A stretch of DNA of 64,000 nucleotides. Origin: Candidatus Brachythrix odensensis. Lineage in GTDB: Bacteria; Chloroflexota; Anaerolineae; J036; Brachytrichaceae. Position numbers and translations under genes: made by a program. The stretch is from the NCBI GenBank assembly GCA_016714465.1, contig JADKDT010000006.1:62001-126000 (forward strand). The letters run 5' to 3'. Positions 23,851 to 33,200 of the stretch are shown here, piece by piece (positions within the stretch are counted from its first letter, which is position 1; every line of letters starts with the position of its first letter). A model generated the notes under the pieces. That model was not told the DNA's origin. It did no database searches and saw nothing but the letters and a program-made list of their open reading frames with translations.

Positions 23851-23955
23851 CCCAATCTGCGCTAATCTGCGGATCAATCCAAGTCCCAACCCGCTCTGCC
23901 CGTCACGGGCGCGGCAGGTTTTGTCCGCAGATTTACGCAGATTGGCGCAGATTGG
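23851..23955. repeat. AATCTGCG palindromic element, copy A2
   Basis: The left arm CCCAATCTGCGCTAATCTGC and the right arm (two to three CGCAGATT units) are inverted repeats around a core containing CCCGTCACGGG and GCGGCAGGTTTTGTCC. It fills the gap between convergent genes (hypothetical on plus, SRPBCC on minus), where it could act as a bidirectional terminator. Confidence 0.85.
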
Positions 23956-24003
23956 ATGGCTGTATCCGGCCATCAGCTCGGCGCGCGCCTGCGTGGTCTG
24001 GAG

Positions 24004-24459
24004 TTACGCCCTGGCACAGAATTCCCGCAGCGCCCGAAGCCGCTTGCGGGTTTCCCAGCCGAAGATGGCCGCCATCACCGGATGCAGCAGCCAGCGCAAC
24101 CAGGCCGGGCGGGCGGTGAACTGATAGGTGTAGGTGACCGTCGACATGCCGTCGCCGAGGTCGCGGTGCCGGATCGTGGCGGCAAAGGCCCCAAAAAAGG
24201 CCGGCCGATTGAGCATCTTGACGGCGGCGACCCGCGGCGGATCGAAGGCCACGTATTCGGTCCGCACGGCAAGCCCACCCAGATACCAGCGGCCCGTGCA
24301 CACGGACGTCGCATGAAGTTGTGCCTTTGTCCAGCCTTCCTCAAGGCGGGCGCCTTGCAGCAACGTGTCCCACGCCAGCCGGCGGTCGTAGTCGTGCAGC
24401 AGCGCAAATACGGCCGCGCTCGGCGCGGGGATGGATTCGGTGATGGAACCGTGCGGCAT
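24004..24459 (-). CDS. SRPBCC (polyketide cyclase/START-like) protein
   Basis: The product of about 151 residues starts at ATG 24459 (PHGSITESIPAPSAAVFALL), the usual SRPBCC N-terminal strand and helix. WDTLLQGARLEEG, RTEYVAFDPPRVAAVKML and TVTYTYQFTARPAWLRWLLH supply the curved sheet, and a long C-terminal helix (ETRKRLRALREFCA) closes the pocket. The family binds hydrophobic ligands; the ligand here is unknown. The longer frame to 24495 would overlap the upstream GNAT gene and is less likely. It follows that gene by 13 nt. Confidence 0.8.
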   Translation of the reverse strand: MPHGSITESIPAPSAAVFALLHDYDRRLAWDTLLQGARLEEGWTKAQLHATSVCTGRWYLGGLAVRTEYVAFDPPRVAAVKMLNRPAFFGAFAATIRHRDLGDGMSTVTYTYQFTARPAWLRWLLHPVMAAIFGWETRKRLRALREFCARA

Positions 24460-24472
24460 TGCGCCAGAGATT

Positions 24473-24989
24473 CTACGCAGTGGATCCGAAGGCAACGGAG
24501 TAGATCATGCACGGACCAAACTCGTCGGTATAGTCGCGCTCATAGCTCATGCCGACTTTCTCGGCGACCCGCGTCGATGCGACATTGCCATGTGTGATCA
24601 AACAGATCAATCTCGTGCGGCCCAGTTGTTCCCGCGCATACCGAACGATACCTTGGGCAGCCTCGGTTGCGAGGCCCAGGCCCCAGTGGTCTTTCGCGAT
24701 CATGTAGGCGAGTTCCACCTCGAGCGAACCATCGATGGTCCAGGGCAGCAAACCGCACCGGCCGAGGAATTTCCCGGTCTCCCGCTCCACGGTCGCCCAC
24801 AGGCCGAGCTCCGGATGGCGTGGATGTCCATGTTGGTGCCACTCGAGTTCCTCCCGCGTCTCATCGAAGGTGCGGATGCCGTCCGAAGTAACGACGCATC
24901 TCGGGGTCGCGGTGCAGGGCGTATAGCGCATCGAGATCGCCCAGTTCAAGATGCCGAAGCACGAGACGGTTGGTTGTGAGGATGATCAT
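24473..24989 (-). pseudogene. GNAT (RimJ/RimL) acetyltransferase, frameshifted
   Basis: From ATG 24989 the minus strand encodes IILTTNRLVLRHLELGDLDA and LYALHRDPEMRRYF, the typical RimJ/RimL beginning. The frame then breaks at about 24884-24887. The second frame continues at SDGIRTFDETREELEWHQHG and holds the rest of the domain, including the GLGLATEAAQGIVRYA acetyl-CoA loop and N-V-A-S-T-R-V-A-E-K-V-G. Relatives read RRYFPDG-x-R at this point, so a loss of two bases restores the frame. The protein would be about 171 residues. Taken literally, the sequence makes a truncated enzyme; an assembly indel would explain it equally well. Confidence 0.75.
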
Positions 24990-25020
24990 CTTCGCTATTC
25001 CGTGTTATCGGCAAACGCGC

Positions 25021-25183
25021 GTTGTAGGCGCGGCCTTCCAGGCCGCGCACACTTTGGCGCAGCCTGAAGGCTGCGAATTCTTCGGCGCGGACTTCAGCAA
25101 TCTTTGGCGCGGCCTGAAGGCTGCGAATTCTTCGGCGCGGACTTCAGCAATCTTTGGCGCGGCCTGAAGGCCGCGCCTACAAC
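25021..25183. repeat. GTTGTAGGCGCGG element E1 with internal 50-bp tandem repeats
   Basis: The ends GTTGTAGGCGCGGCC and GGCCGCGCCTACAAC are inverted repeats. Between them lie two near-identical 50-bp direct repeats (25053-25102 and 25103-25152), each with GCGAATTCTTCGGCGC and CTGAAGGC, then a partial third. It lies at the 3' end of the beta-helix gene. A related element (29750-29905) lies at that gene's 5' end. Confidence 0.85.
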
Positions 25184-25207
25184 TGCGCTCACGGGGCGAT
25201 AAAGCGC

Positions 25208-28200
25208 TTACATACGCGGCGGCGACCACTCGTCGTAACCCATATCGTAGGCCCCCCCAATCGGGCGCGGATGGCCCTCGAAGTCCGTCGTTATCCCCGC
25301 ATTCGTGCCGGTGTTGCGGGCAGGGCTGGCCTCAGTGAGGTGATGGTCACCCGCCCAGACGTTGGCAAAGCGCGGATTGCCACTGAGACTATTCGGGCCG
25401 ACCGGCACACCGGCGGATCGGTCTGTGCCATTTCCAAAGAACAGGTTGAAGTTCTCCAGGACGGTCCCGCCATTGCGTTGAATGCCGACCGTGTGGCTAG
25501 CGATGATGGTGTTGGTGACCTGCAACGCGCCGGCTTGCACAACGAACGCTGCTGATGCGGCCCGGGTCGGGCTGGCGATTGTCGTGTGGAGGATGCTGAC
25601 CAGGCTGGTCGCCTGGAACCACAACGCGGCACCGCCGGCCATATTCCGGTCAAACAGCGTATTGACGATGCGGGCGCTGCCGTTGTACTGATACAACCCT
25701 CCTCCCGCGTAATCGGACATATTTGCGCTGAATCGAGAACTCGTGACCGTCAGGCCGCTCCCGGCGTACACGCCACCACCCTCCGCGCCAGCCGCGTTCT
25801 CGATGAGGCGGGTGCCGCTCAGCGTGACCGTCGCAAAGCCGCTCAGCCCGCCTCCGGACCCGCTGATCGTCCGGTTACTCTGGACAAGGCTGTCGGTCAC
25901 CGACATCGGGCCAATGGCACGAACGCCGCCGCCGAAGTACTGGGCCGTGTTGCTGAAGAAGGAAACTAGCCTCAGCGCGGTCTCCCCACCCCTCAGTCCA
26001 CCGCCATCACCTTCTGTCGAACGGTTTCCCTGAAACTGACCACCGGTCAGGATGACAGCGCCTTCAGCGTGGGCGCCCCCGCCTGAATAGCGCGCCACAT
26101 TGCCGAGGAATTGAACGTCAGTTGCCGTCATGGCGTTCTGGGCGTAGGCTCCACCCCCGTACAGCCCCGACGTATTGCTGACAAATTGCGTCCCAGTAAT
26201 CGCCGTTACGCCACCCGAAAAAGCCCCGCCGCCGCTACCCTCCGCCACATTGCCGATGAAACGTGTTCCGGTCACCGTCATCGGGACTCCGAAAGCGGTC
26301 GCCAGCCCCCCTCCCTCATAGCTGATCGCCTTGTTGCTCTGCAGGAGAACATCGATCACTCGCATTGAGCCGATGGAGCTCGCTGCGCCACCACTCAACG
26401 CCGCATTGTTGAGGAACTGGGTGCCACTTAGCGTCATGCCCGCGCTGCTGTAGAGCCCTCCCCCGGCGCCGTCTACCGCCTGATTGCCCTGAAAAATGGC
26501 GCCGGTCACGGTGATCGGCCCAAACGCCCGCGCGCCGCCTCCGTTGTAAACCGAGAGGTTGCCCTGGAATGACCCGCCGGCCACGCTGAGCGCGCGAGAC
26601 GCATATGCGCCACCGCCTTCGTCATTCGCCGTGTTGCTGAGGAACTGAACGCCGCTTAGCGAGACGCTCGCGTTGCTGTAGAGGCCGCCCCCGCCTTCGG
26701 TGATCGCCCGATTGGCCTGAAGCAGTCCGCCGGTAGCCGTGACCGCGCCATAGGCGTACACCCCGCCGCCGCTGGAGGCTGCATTGCCCTCGAACAGGGT
26801 GGCGGTGAGCAGCGCCGCGGCATTGGCATACATCCCGCCGCCACGGCCAAACTCGCTCTGCGCGGTATTGCTCAACAAGACTGTGCCAGAGAGCGTGACG
26901 CGGTCGGCAAATAGCCCGCCGCCATCGGCAGCCGTGTTGTTACTCAACAGGCCGCCGCTCAGGCTTGCGTTGCTGGCGTACACGCCGCCGCCATATTCAG
27001 CGGCCGTGTTGCCGATGAAGTGCGTGCCGCTCAGGGTCAGCGGTGCCAGCGCAGACAACCCACCGCCCGATTTGGGTGACCGATTGTTCTGAAACAGACC
27101 GCCCTCCACCTTTGCGGGACCCGCGATGGATGCCCCGCCGCCAAGCCAACCCGAGGTGCTCGAAAGCACTCGGACCGCCGTCAAGGTCAGCGCGCCATAG
27201 GCGTAGATCGCGCCACCCTCGCCGCTGGCCGTACCGCTCTGGACCGTCAAATTTGCGATCGTGGCCGGCGCGTCCACCCGGAGCACGCGCCCGCCGCCTA
27301 ACGCATTCAACGTGGTGGGTTGGGTGATCGGATAGCTGTTGGTCCAAAAGCCGTTGCGGAATCCGCCGATGAGGGATACCGACTGGGTGATGAGCGCGAC
27401 CTGGATTTCGGGCCATTCCAGCACCGCGCCCGCGCAGGTTCCAGCAACCTTTACGGTGCCGCCAGGGGCCACCGCCCCAAGCGCGTCGCGCAGCGCCTGG
27501 GCATCGACCGAGCTAAAGACCTTGACCCCATTGTTGGGCGTGGCGAAACACGCCGGCGCGACATATTCGTCGAAGCCGATATCAAAGAATGCGTCCTGCG
27601 GGCGCGCATCGCCCTCGAAGTCGGTCGTGACGCCTGCATCCACGCCGACGTTTTTGGCCAGGCTGGTCGAATTGATGTGAAAGTCACCCGTCACTGCGCT
27701 GACAAAGCGCGGATCGCCCGTCCGACTGTTTGGTCCGGTTGCGATCCCGGCCCCGCGATCAAGGCCGTTTCGAAAGAAGAGGGTGTAGTTCTCAATCACC
27801 GTCCCGCCCGTGGCGCTGATCCCGATCGTGTGGCTGGCAATGATGGTATTGGTCAGGGTGAGCGCGCCGGCTCGGACGAGGATCGCCGAGCCGCCGGCCA
27901 CCGTCCGGCTGGCAATGGTGGCATGCATGACCTCGGCGAAGGCGGCCTGGGTAAGGTCGAGCGCCGCGCCCTCTGGGGCCGTGTTGCGGGCAAACAGGCT
28001 GTTGACGATCCGAATCCTCACCCCGCCAAAGTCGTGGTGGAACCCGCCGCCGCCCGTGCTGGCCGCGTTGTCGAGGAAGAACGTCGCGGTGAGCACCGTT
28101 TGGTCGTTGGCGGACAGGCCGCCACCCGAGCCCGCCCGATTGCCTTGAAACAAGCCGCGGACCCCCTCCACGCCATAGATCACACGCGCGCCGCCGCCCA

Positions 28201-28807
28201 GCGCGCCGGCCGTGTTGCTGAGGAACTGGGTGTCCGACAGCGCCAGCCTATTGGCAGCATATAGGCCGCCGCCCACAGCCGCGACCGCGGTGTTGCCTCC
28301 GAAGACTGCCCCGGTCGCACTGAGCGCCGCGGTTGCGAAAACGCCGCCACCGCTGTTCTGAGCAATATTCGCGCTGAGCACCGTCCCGCTCAGCACGAGC
28401 GTGCTGACGGCATACAAGCCGCCCCCTTCGTTTTGCGACTGGTTGGCATCAATAAGCCCATTTGAGTCGAAGGCAGGTCCGATGGCGTATGCGCCACCGC
28501 CCTGAGCCCCGGCCTCATTGGACCTGAGATAGGAATTGGTCATCGTCAGCGCACTACCGGCATACAGCCCGCCACCCCGCGTGACCGCGGTGTTGTTAAG
28601 GAAGTCACCTCTCGTGACGATGGCAGGACCGCCGGCCAGGGCGCCGCCGCCCCAATCGCCAGCGCTGTTCTGCCAGAAGGCCGTGTCCGTCACCACAAGC
28701 GTGCCGATGGCATAGAGCCCGCCGCCGTCATATACCAACGTGCGGTTCTTTGAGAAGTAGGCCCCGTCCAAAGTCGCCGAGCCGCTCAGCAAAGGCGCCG
28801 CCGCCAA
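25208..28807 (-). CDS. Large pectin-lyase-like beta-helix surface protein (main body)
   Basis: This frame of about 1,199 codons consists almost wholly of parallel beta-helix coils of the form F-x-x-N-x-A-x-x-x-G-G-G-x-Y-A (FQGNRSTEGDGGG, FLSNTANDEGGGAYA and many more). Two linker regions carry a DFEGDARPQD or DFEGHPRPIG motif and a GFDEYV or GYDEWS end, as seen in choice-of-anchor proteins. A second module starts at CFATPNNGVKVFSSVDAQAL, the same motif that begins the upstream N-terminal frame (DFNSPDAQALRDAL), so the protein contains two homologous halves. It lacks the YLPxxxR tail. It has no signal of its own because the frame is split from its N-terminus near 28800-28850. Confidence 0.8.
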   Translation of the reverse strand: MAAAPLLSGSATLDGAYFSKNRTLVYDGGGLYAIGTLVVTDTAFWQNSAGDWGGGALAGGPAIVTRGDFLNNTAVTRGGGLYAGSALTMTNSYLRSNEAGAQGGGAYAIGPAFDSNGLIDANQSQNEGGGLYAVSTLVLSGTVLSANIAQNSGGGVFATAALSATGAVFGGNTAVAAVGGGLYAANRLALSDTQFLSNTAGALGGGARVIYGVEGVRGLFQGNRAGSGGGLSANDQTVLTATFFLDNAASTGGGGFHHDFGGVRIRIVNSLFARNTAPEGAALDLTQAAFAEVMHATIASRTVAGGSAILVRAGALTLTNTIIASHTIGISATGGTVIENYTLFFRNGLDRGAGIATGPNSRTGDPRFVSAVTGDFHINSTSLAKNVGVDAGVTTDFEGDARPQDAFFDIGFDEYVAPACFATPNNGVKVFSSVDAQALRDALGAVAPGGTVKVAGTCAGAVLEWPEIQVALITQSVSLIGGFRNGFWTNSYPITQPTTLNALGGGRVLRVDAPATIANLTVQSGTASGEGGAIYAYGALTLTAVRVLSSTSGWLGGGASIAGPAKVEGGLFQNNRSPKSGGGLSALAPLTLSGTHFIGNTAAEYGGGVYASNASLSGGLLSNNTAADGGGLFADRVTLSGTVLLSNTAQSEFGRGGGMYANAAALLTATLFEGNAASSGGGVYAYGAVTATGGLLQANRAITEGGGGLYSNASVSLSGVQFLSNTANDEGGGAYASRALSVAGGSFQGNLSVYNGGGARAFGPITVTGAIFQGNQAVDGAGGGLYSSAGMTLSGTQFLNNAALSGGAASSIGSMRVIDVLLQSNKAISYEGGGLATAFGVPMTVTGTRFIGNVAEGSGGGAFSGGVTAITGTQFVSNTSGLYGGGAYAQNAMTATDVQFLGNVARYSGGGAHAEGAVILTGGQFQGNRSTEGDGGGLRGGETALRLVSFFSNTAQYFGGGVRAIGPMSVTDSLVQSNRTISGSGGGLSGFATVTLSGTRLIENAAGAEGGGVYAGSGLTVTSSRFSANMSDYAGGGLYQYNGSARIVNTLFDRNMAGGAALWFQATSLVSILHTTIASPTRAASAAFVVQAGALQVTNTIIASHTVGIQRNGGTVLENFNLFFGNGTDRSAGVPVGPNSLSGNPRFANVWAGDHHLTEASPARNTGTNAGITTDFEGHPRPIGGAYDMGYDEWSPPRM

Positions 28808-29691
28808 AGCTGTTGGCCGATTGGAGATGAACCCTGTATTGGGATCGCCCGCAGGCTGCCCGCGGACAGGCCGCCGCCGACGGCGCCCACGGCGACGTTG
28901 TTCTCGAACCGGCCTCCCTCCAGGGTCAGAACGCCGAGCACAGCGGCCCCGCCGCCGGATATGCCGGCGACATTGGTGACAAGCCGGGTCTGGGTGAGGG
29001 TCAGCGCATCACCGGCGAAGATCCCGCCGCCGTCGCCGGTCGCGGTGTAGCCGCGGGCGATGGTCAGGTTGGCCATCGTGGCAGGGACCGCCCCCACCAG
29101 CAGCACCCGCCCGGCGCTGGCGGCATCAAGCGTCGTCTCCTGGGTGATGGGATAGCTGGCCATCCAATTCGACGGGCTGAATCCGCCGATCAGCGTGACC
29201 GGTTTGGTGATGACGGCAACCTGTTCAGTGCCGTCCTGGGTGACCACGCCGACGCAGTAGCCAGACACTTTGACCGTACCGCCGGGCGGGACCGCGGTCA
29301 GGGCATCCCGCAGCGCCTGCGCATCAGGGCTGTTGAAATCGGTCGCATTGTCGCCGGTGTATTCGGCGTAGCATGACGGAAATCCTGCCGGCGCCAGGAC
29401 AAGCGGAGACAGGCCCGGGGCCCACACCACGCGCGACGGCACGTCAGCCGGAGCCCGCCGGAGAGGCGCGCCGGCGAGGAACACCCACCGCCGCGACCGC
29501 GGGCCACCCGCGCCCAAGCGCGGGGCCAGCCGCGGGCGGGGGCGCGGGCGCGCGGAGCAAGGGCGAAGCCTGGACGGCCCCGCGCCAGCGTAGCATGGCA
29601 AGCGGCGCTCCGGCGACAAAAAGCCTGCGCACGCGCACAACGATCTCCGGACATTCCGGGTTAGCGCGCCAAGCCCTGCGAGACCCTCCAC
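28786..29691 (-). CDS. N-terminal part of the large beta-helix protein
   Basis: Residues from about 95 on (PLVLAPAGFPSCYAEYTGDN, DAQALRDALTAVPPGGTVKV, TKPVTLIGGFSPSNWMASYP) match the start of the second module in the main body. The beta-helix then begins and runs to GGGLSAGSLRA, after which the frame becomes nonsense. Near 28800-28850 different reading frames each encode plausible coil fragments (DPNTGFISNR, NSFGGGAF, LLSGSATLDGAYF), so more than one indel must separate this frame from the main body. The first 90 residues are Arg- and Pro-rich with no clean signal peptide, so the true start is uncertain. Confidence 0.65.
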   Translation of the reverse strand: MEGLAGLGALTRNVRRSLCACAGFLSPERRLPCYAGAGPSRLRPCSARPRPRPRLAPRLGAGGPRSRRWVFLAGAPLRRAPADVPSRVVWAPGLSPLVLAPAGFPSCYAEYTGDNATDFNSPDAQALRDALTAVPPGGTVKVSGYCVGVVTQDGTEQVAVITKPVTLIGGFSPSNWMASYPITQETTLDAASAGRVLLVGAVPATMANLTIARGYTATGDGGGIFAGDALTLTQTRLVTNVAGISGGGAAVLGVLTLEGGRFENNVAVGAVGGGLSAGSLRAIPIQGSSPIGQQLWRRRLC

Positions 29692-29749
29692 AGGGCGTTT
29701 TCACCCCAGCGATAACACAGGTGCAACCGCCAGCCCGAGCCCGCGCGGC

Positions 29750-29905
29750 GTTGTAGGCGCGGGCTTCCAGCCCGCGCCCCCCTCCTCCAGGCGCCGCGGG
29801 TTGCAGCGGGCCTTCAGCGCAGGCTGAAGCCGCAGGCCAGCCCGCTCACATCCCGCCGAGCGTTACTTCGCGTGACTCAGCCGGTGGCTGAAGCCTGCGC
29901 CTACA
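29750..29905. repeat. GTTGTAGGCGCGG element E2
   Basis: It begins GTTGTAGGCGCGGGCTTCC and ends with GAAGCCTGCGCCTACA in inverted orientation, like element E1, but without the 50-bp tandem repeats. Internal CTGAAGCC/GGCTTCAG-type pairs recur. It lies between the beta-helix protein's 5' end and the 3' end of the giant LamG protein. Confidence 0.75.
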
Positions 29906-29906
29906 C

Positions 29907-30258
29907 CTACCTGACGATGCGCGGCAACCAACCCCGGGGCGTGATTGGCGGCGGGTTCCCGTTGATATCCACCGTCGCGCAGTTCCCCAGGCGATCGCAC
30001 ACCGTGAATGTCGCATTTGCCGGCAACTGCCCGCTGATTTCGCAGGTCAGCTCCAGGCCGACCAGGCGGGGTTCGGCCAGACGGGAATCCTGCGGCTGCA
30101 AGCCCAGATACCAGGGTGAGCCATAGTAGGTGGGCGTGCTCGTCGTGTTGCCACCGCAGGCCGCCGGCAGGGTCACCGCGTCCACGTCCACCGAAAAGTC
30201 CGCGGCCCGCAGAATGTAGGTGGTAATCCCACCGGGTATCGTCTCCAGGGTGAGCGCG
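29907..30258 (-). CDS. C-terminal part of the giant LamG/TSP3 protein (downstream of a frameshift)
   Basis: In this frame the minus strand encodes LTLETIPGGITTYILRAADF, then LEITCEIS-like sandwich strands (VGLELTCEISGQLPANATFT) and the terminal RGWLPRIVR, a variant of the YLPxxxR tail. The preceding frame ends AAWSGMVDTLPPRSPWRR and then stops at 30173. Relatives continue with VDTLPP-R-x-T-L, so loss of one base in the GCGCGGCGG stretch near 30252-30262 splits the chain. The piece is therefore the natural C-terminus of the 30173-37099 frame. Confidence 0.7.
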
Positions 30259-33200
30259 GCGGCAACGTGTCGACCATGCCGCTCCAGGCGGCGAGGGGCT
30301 CCTCGTTCAGGTTGCCCGCCGCGTCGCGGCCGCGGCTCTTGACCGCGTAGAAGCCCTCCAGCTTGGGCGGAATCCCGGCGAGCCAGGTCGTGGCCGAGAT
30401 TCCGGCCCCCGCCGCGTTGATCGATGCCGCGACCCAACCCGTCCGCGCCATTCCGCTCAATTCCTCTCCCGAAAGCGCCCGCCGGTAGATCCGAAGATCA
30501 TCCACGGCAGTCAGGGCCGACGGCGTTGGCTCATACACGCCCAGCCAGTTGTGGGCCTGATTGATGATCGGCGCGGGCGGCACAGCGGTGTGACGCAACA
30601 CGCCATTCTGGTAGGTGCGCAACTGCCCGCCGCTCCAGACGATCGCGTAGTGATTCCAGCCTTCCGTCGACGCCAGCGGCGCAACATAGGTGTTTCCGCC
30701 AAAGCCATGGGTGAGGGTGCGGTTGACGGCCGAGAACTGGGCATAGTACGGAGGTGGCCAGATTGTCTCGTTCGGCGCGATGTAGAAGATGCTCGTTCCC
30801 GCCCCGCGCAGCCAGAAGGCTGCCGTCCACGGGCCATCGTCGGAGGGGAGCACGCCCTGGCCGACCCGTGCGCTGACCTCAAGCGCCTGGCTCGGGCCGA
30901 ACTGCACACCGAAGGCGCCGGCGATGCCGGGGGTGCTGAAGTCGGATGCGCCGCCGCCAAACAGGGTGTAGGCCTCGACATCCATGCCGCCGACTTCCTT
31001 GAAGTTGTCCTTGATGCTGATCGGCGCCTTGTCAAAGGTCACATGCAGGGTTGGCCCTTCACCCATCATCGCCCGAACGGCGTCCGTGCCAATGTAGCCA
31101 TTGGAGACATACAACTCGTCGATGATCCCCGACAGCGGGCGCGGCGTGGCCGTCAGCGCGCCGCCGATGACGAGGGGATCATCGGTGTTGGCGACGCCCG
31201 GCTGGCCGGCCCGCGACGCCGACGCGAGGTAATCGCCATTCACGTAAAAGTAGACGTCATTGGGCGTCAAGTCGACCGCCACGTGGTACCACACGTCTGG
31301 TTTCACCAGGACGGGGCTCTCGTAGTTGGCCACGCCAAACATCTCCACCCGGAGCTTGCCGTCGGAGACGCCAAAGGCCCAACCATTGTTTGGGCTGGCC
31401 GCGCGATCGGTCCCAACGATGTACTGCGTGCCGGTCACCGTGTTCAGCTTGATCCAGGCCCCTGCTCCAAACGAGGTCAGGTTCGTGACCCCGGGGGTGA
31501 CCCCCCGGCTGAGCCGGGAATTGACCCCGTTGAAGGAGACGCCCTGCCCGTTGCGCGTGGCGATCGCGGCGACCGGGCACGTATTGGGCGCGCACGTAAC
31601 GGTGTAGCCGCCCGCGACGTCCAGGAAGGTGGTATCGGTGACACCCTGGACGGCATTGTTTTCATCGAAGGGCAGGTAAAGGACGGTGCCAAACGGCATC
31701 GACCGGTTGACATATGCCGTGCCCAGAATCGGCTCGAAGGCCACTTCTACCGCACTCACACCGGCCACGCTGCTCAAGGTTGGGGCGGTATCCGGCCGTT
31801 CGTTGACGCTGCCCGCCAGCGAGCTGCTCGCGTTCAGATACTGCGCCACCTGCACGGCCTCGGCTGCGGACGGACCGCGCATCGCAACAAGCGCCGCCGG
31901 CGGCGCGTTGTAGCCCGTGACCACGCTGGACGGGTCGGTGTTGTCGACCGTGAACGGCGGGATGGCGCCATAGGTCTTGTTTTTGACCGTGTCTTCGGCA
32001 ATCAGCGTGCCCGAGTAGACCCCGCTGGGGTCGTCCGCCGCCACGACATAGTCGATCGACCACGCCCCGCCGCTGACCGTCGCGACCTGTTCGGCGGGCA
32101 GCCCCACCTCGCGCCCGTTCGCGTCGATCAGCCTCACCCGCACACCCGCCACCCCTGAGGACGGATAGCCGTCGGCCAGAAGCGGGTCGGCGACCGTGCC
32201 GCTGAAGGGGATCGTCCAACGCGCAGGCGCATCTGCGACTGATGTCGCCCGGAACGGGGTCGGGGCGCGCGGATTGAGGGTCGCCGTCGGCCCGGTCGCG
32301 TCAACATACACGTATCGGTATTGGCTCCCCGCCCAACCCAGGTTGCCGGCGGCGTCCATCGCGTAGGCATCGATGATGTAGCGGCCCTCGGCCTGCGGTT
32401 CAAACAACCCGCAGAACGTGGTCCCGCCGCTCCCATCGCTGCACTTGGGCGGGAACCTGGATCCCAGATCGAGCGAGCGCGAGTCTCGATAGAAGTACAG
32501 CGCCGACACCACCGGTGAATGGTCGTCCGCCGCCGTGATCAGCAACGTCGTCGTGATCATGGGCAACCACTGCTCGCCCGTGGCAACCTGGACCCTGGGC
32601 GCGGTCACGTCCACGATGAAGGGCGTGCGGCGCGCCTCATCCACCCAGGTCGCCTGATAGTTGTAAAGCGCGCGAACTTGATCCGCGCTGACGGGTCGCC
32701 GAGTGAAGTTGAATTCGTCCAGAGTGCCGTCAAAGTAGCTGAGGGTGGCCGAGCCGGGATTACGAGCCTTGCCGTAGTCGTCCAGGTAATTCAGCGGCAG
32801 TCCCGCCGGAATGGCGGAGGCCGCCAACGTACCGTTGACATAGATACGCAGCGCGCTCGCATCGCGCTGGAAGGCGACATGCGACCACTGATTCGAAGGC
32901 AGGGCCTGTGGCGCGGCGATGAATTGGCCGGCCGTGTTGTACAGGGTGGGTTTGCCATCCACCAGGCCCATCCAGATCGTCCCGGTCAGAATCGTGCCGA
33001 AAATCGGCCGATACGTCGGGCTGCCGTTGCCGGTTGTATTGCGCGGTTTGACCCAGCCCATGACCGTGAAGCCTGGATCTAGCGTCACAAGCCGTTCACC
33101 CCCGGCGCTGGAGTTCAGATATTGGTTCTGCCCGTTAAAGGCATATCCGCCGTAGACCTGCCCGACATCTTCCACCGGGTCGAAGTTGGTGCGCGCGCCA

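Noticed and set aside
25053..25183. CRISPR array suggested by regular repeats
   Set aside because: There are only two and a partial unit of 50 bp, with no unique spacers and no cas genes.
29400..29691. Signal peptide for the beta-helix protein in the Arg/Pro-rich region
   Set aside because: No frame gives a clean hydrophobic core there; the true N-terminus may be lost in another frame break.
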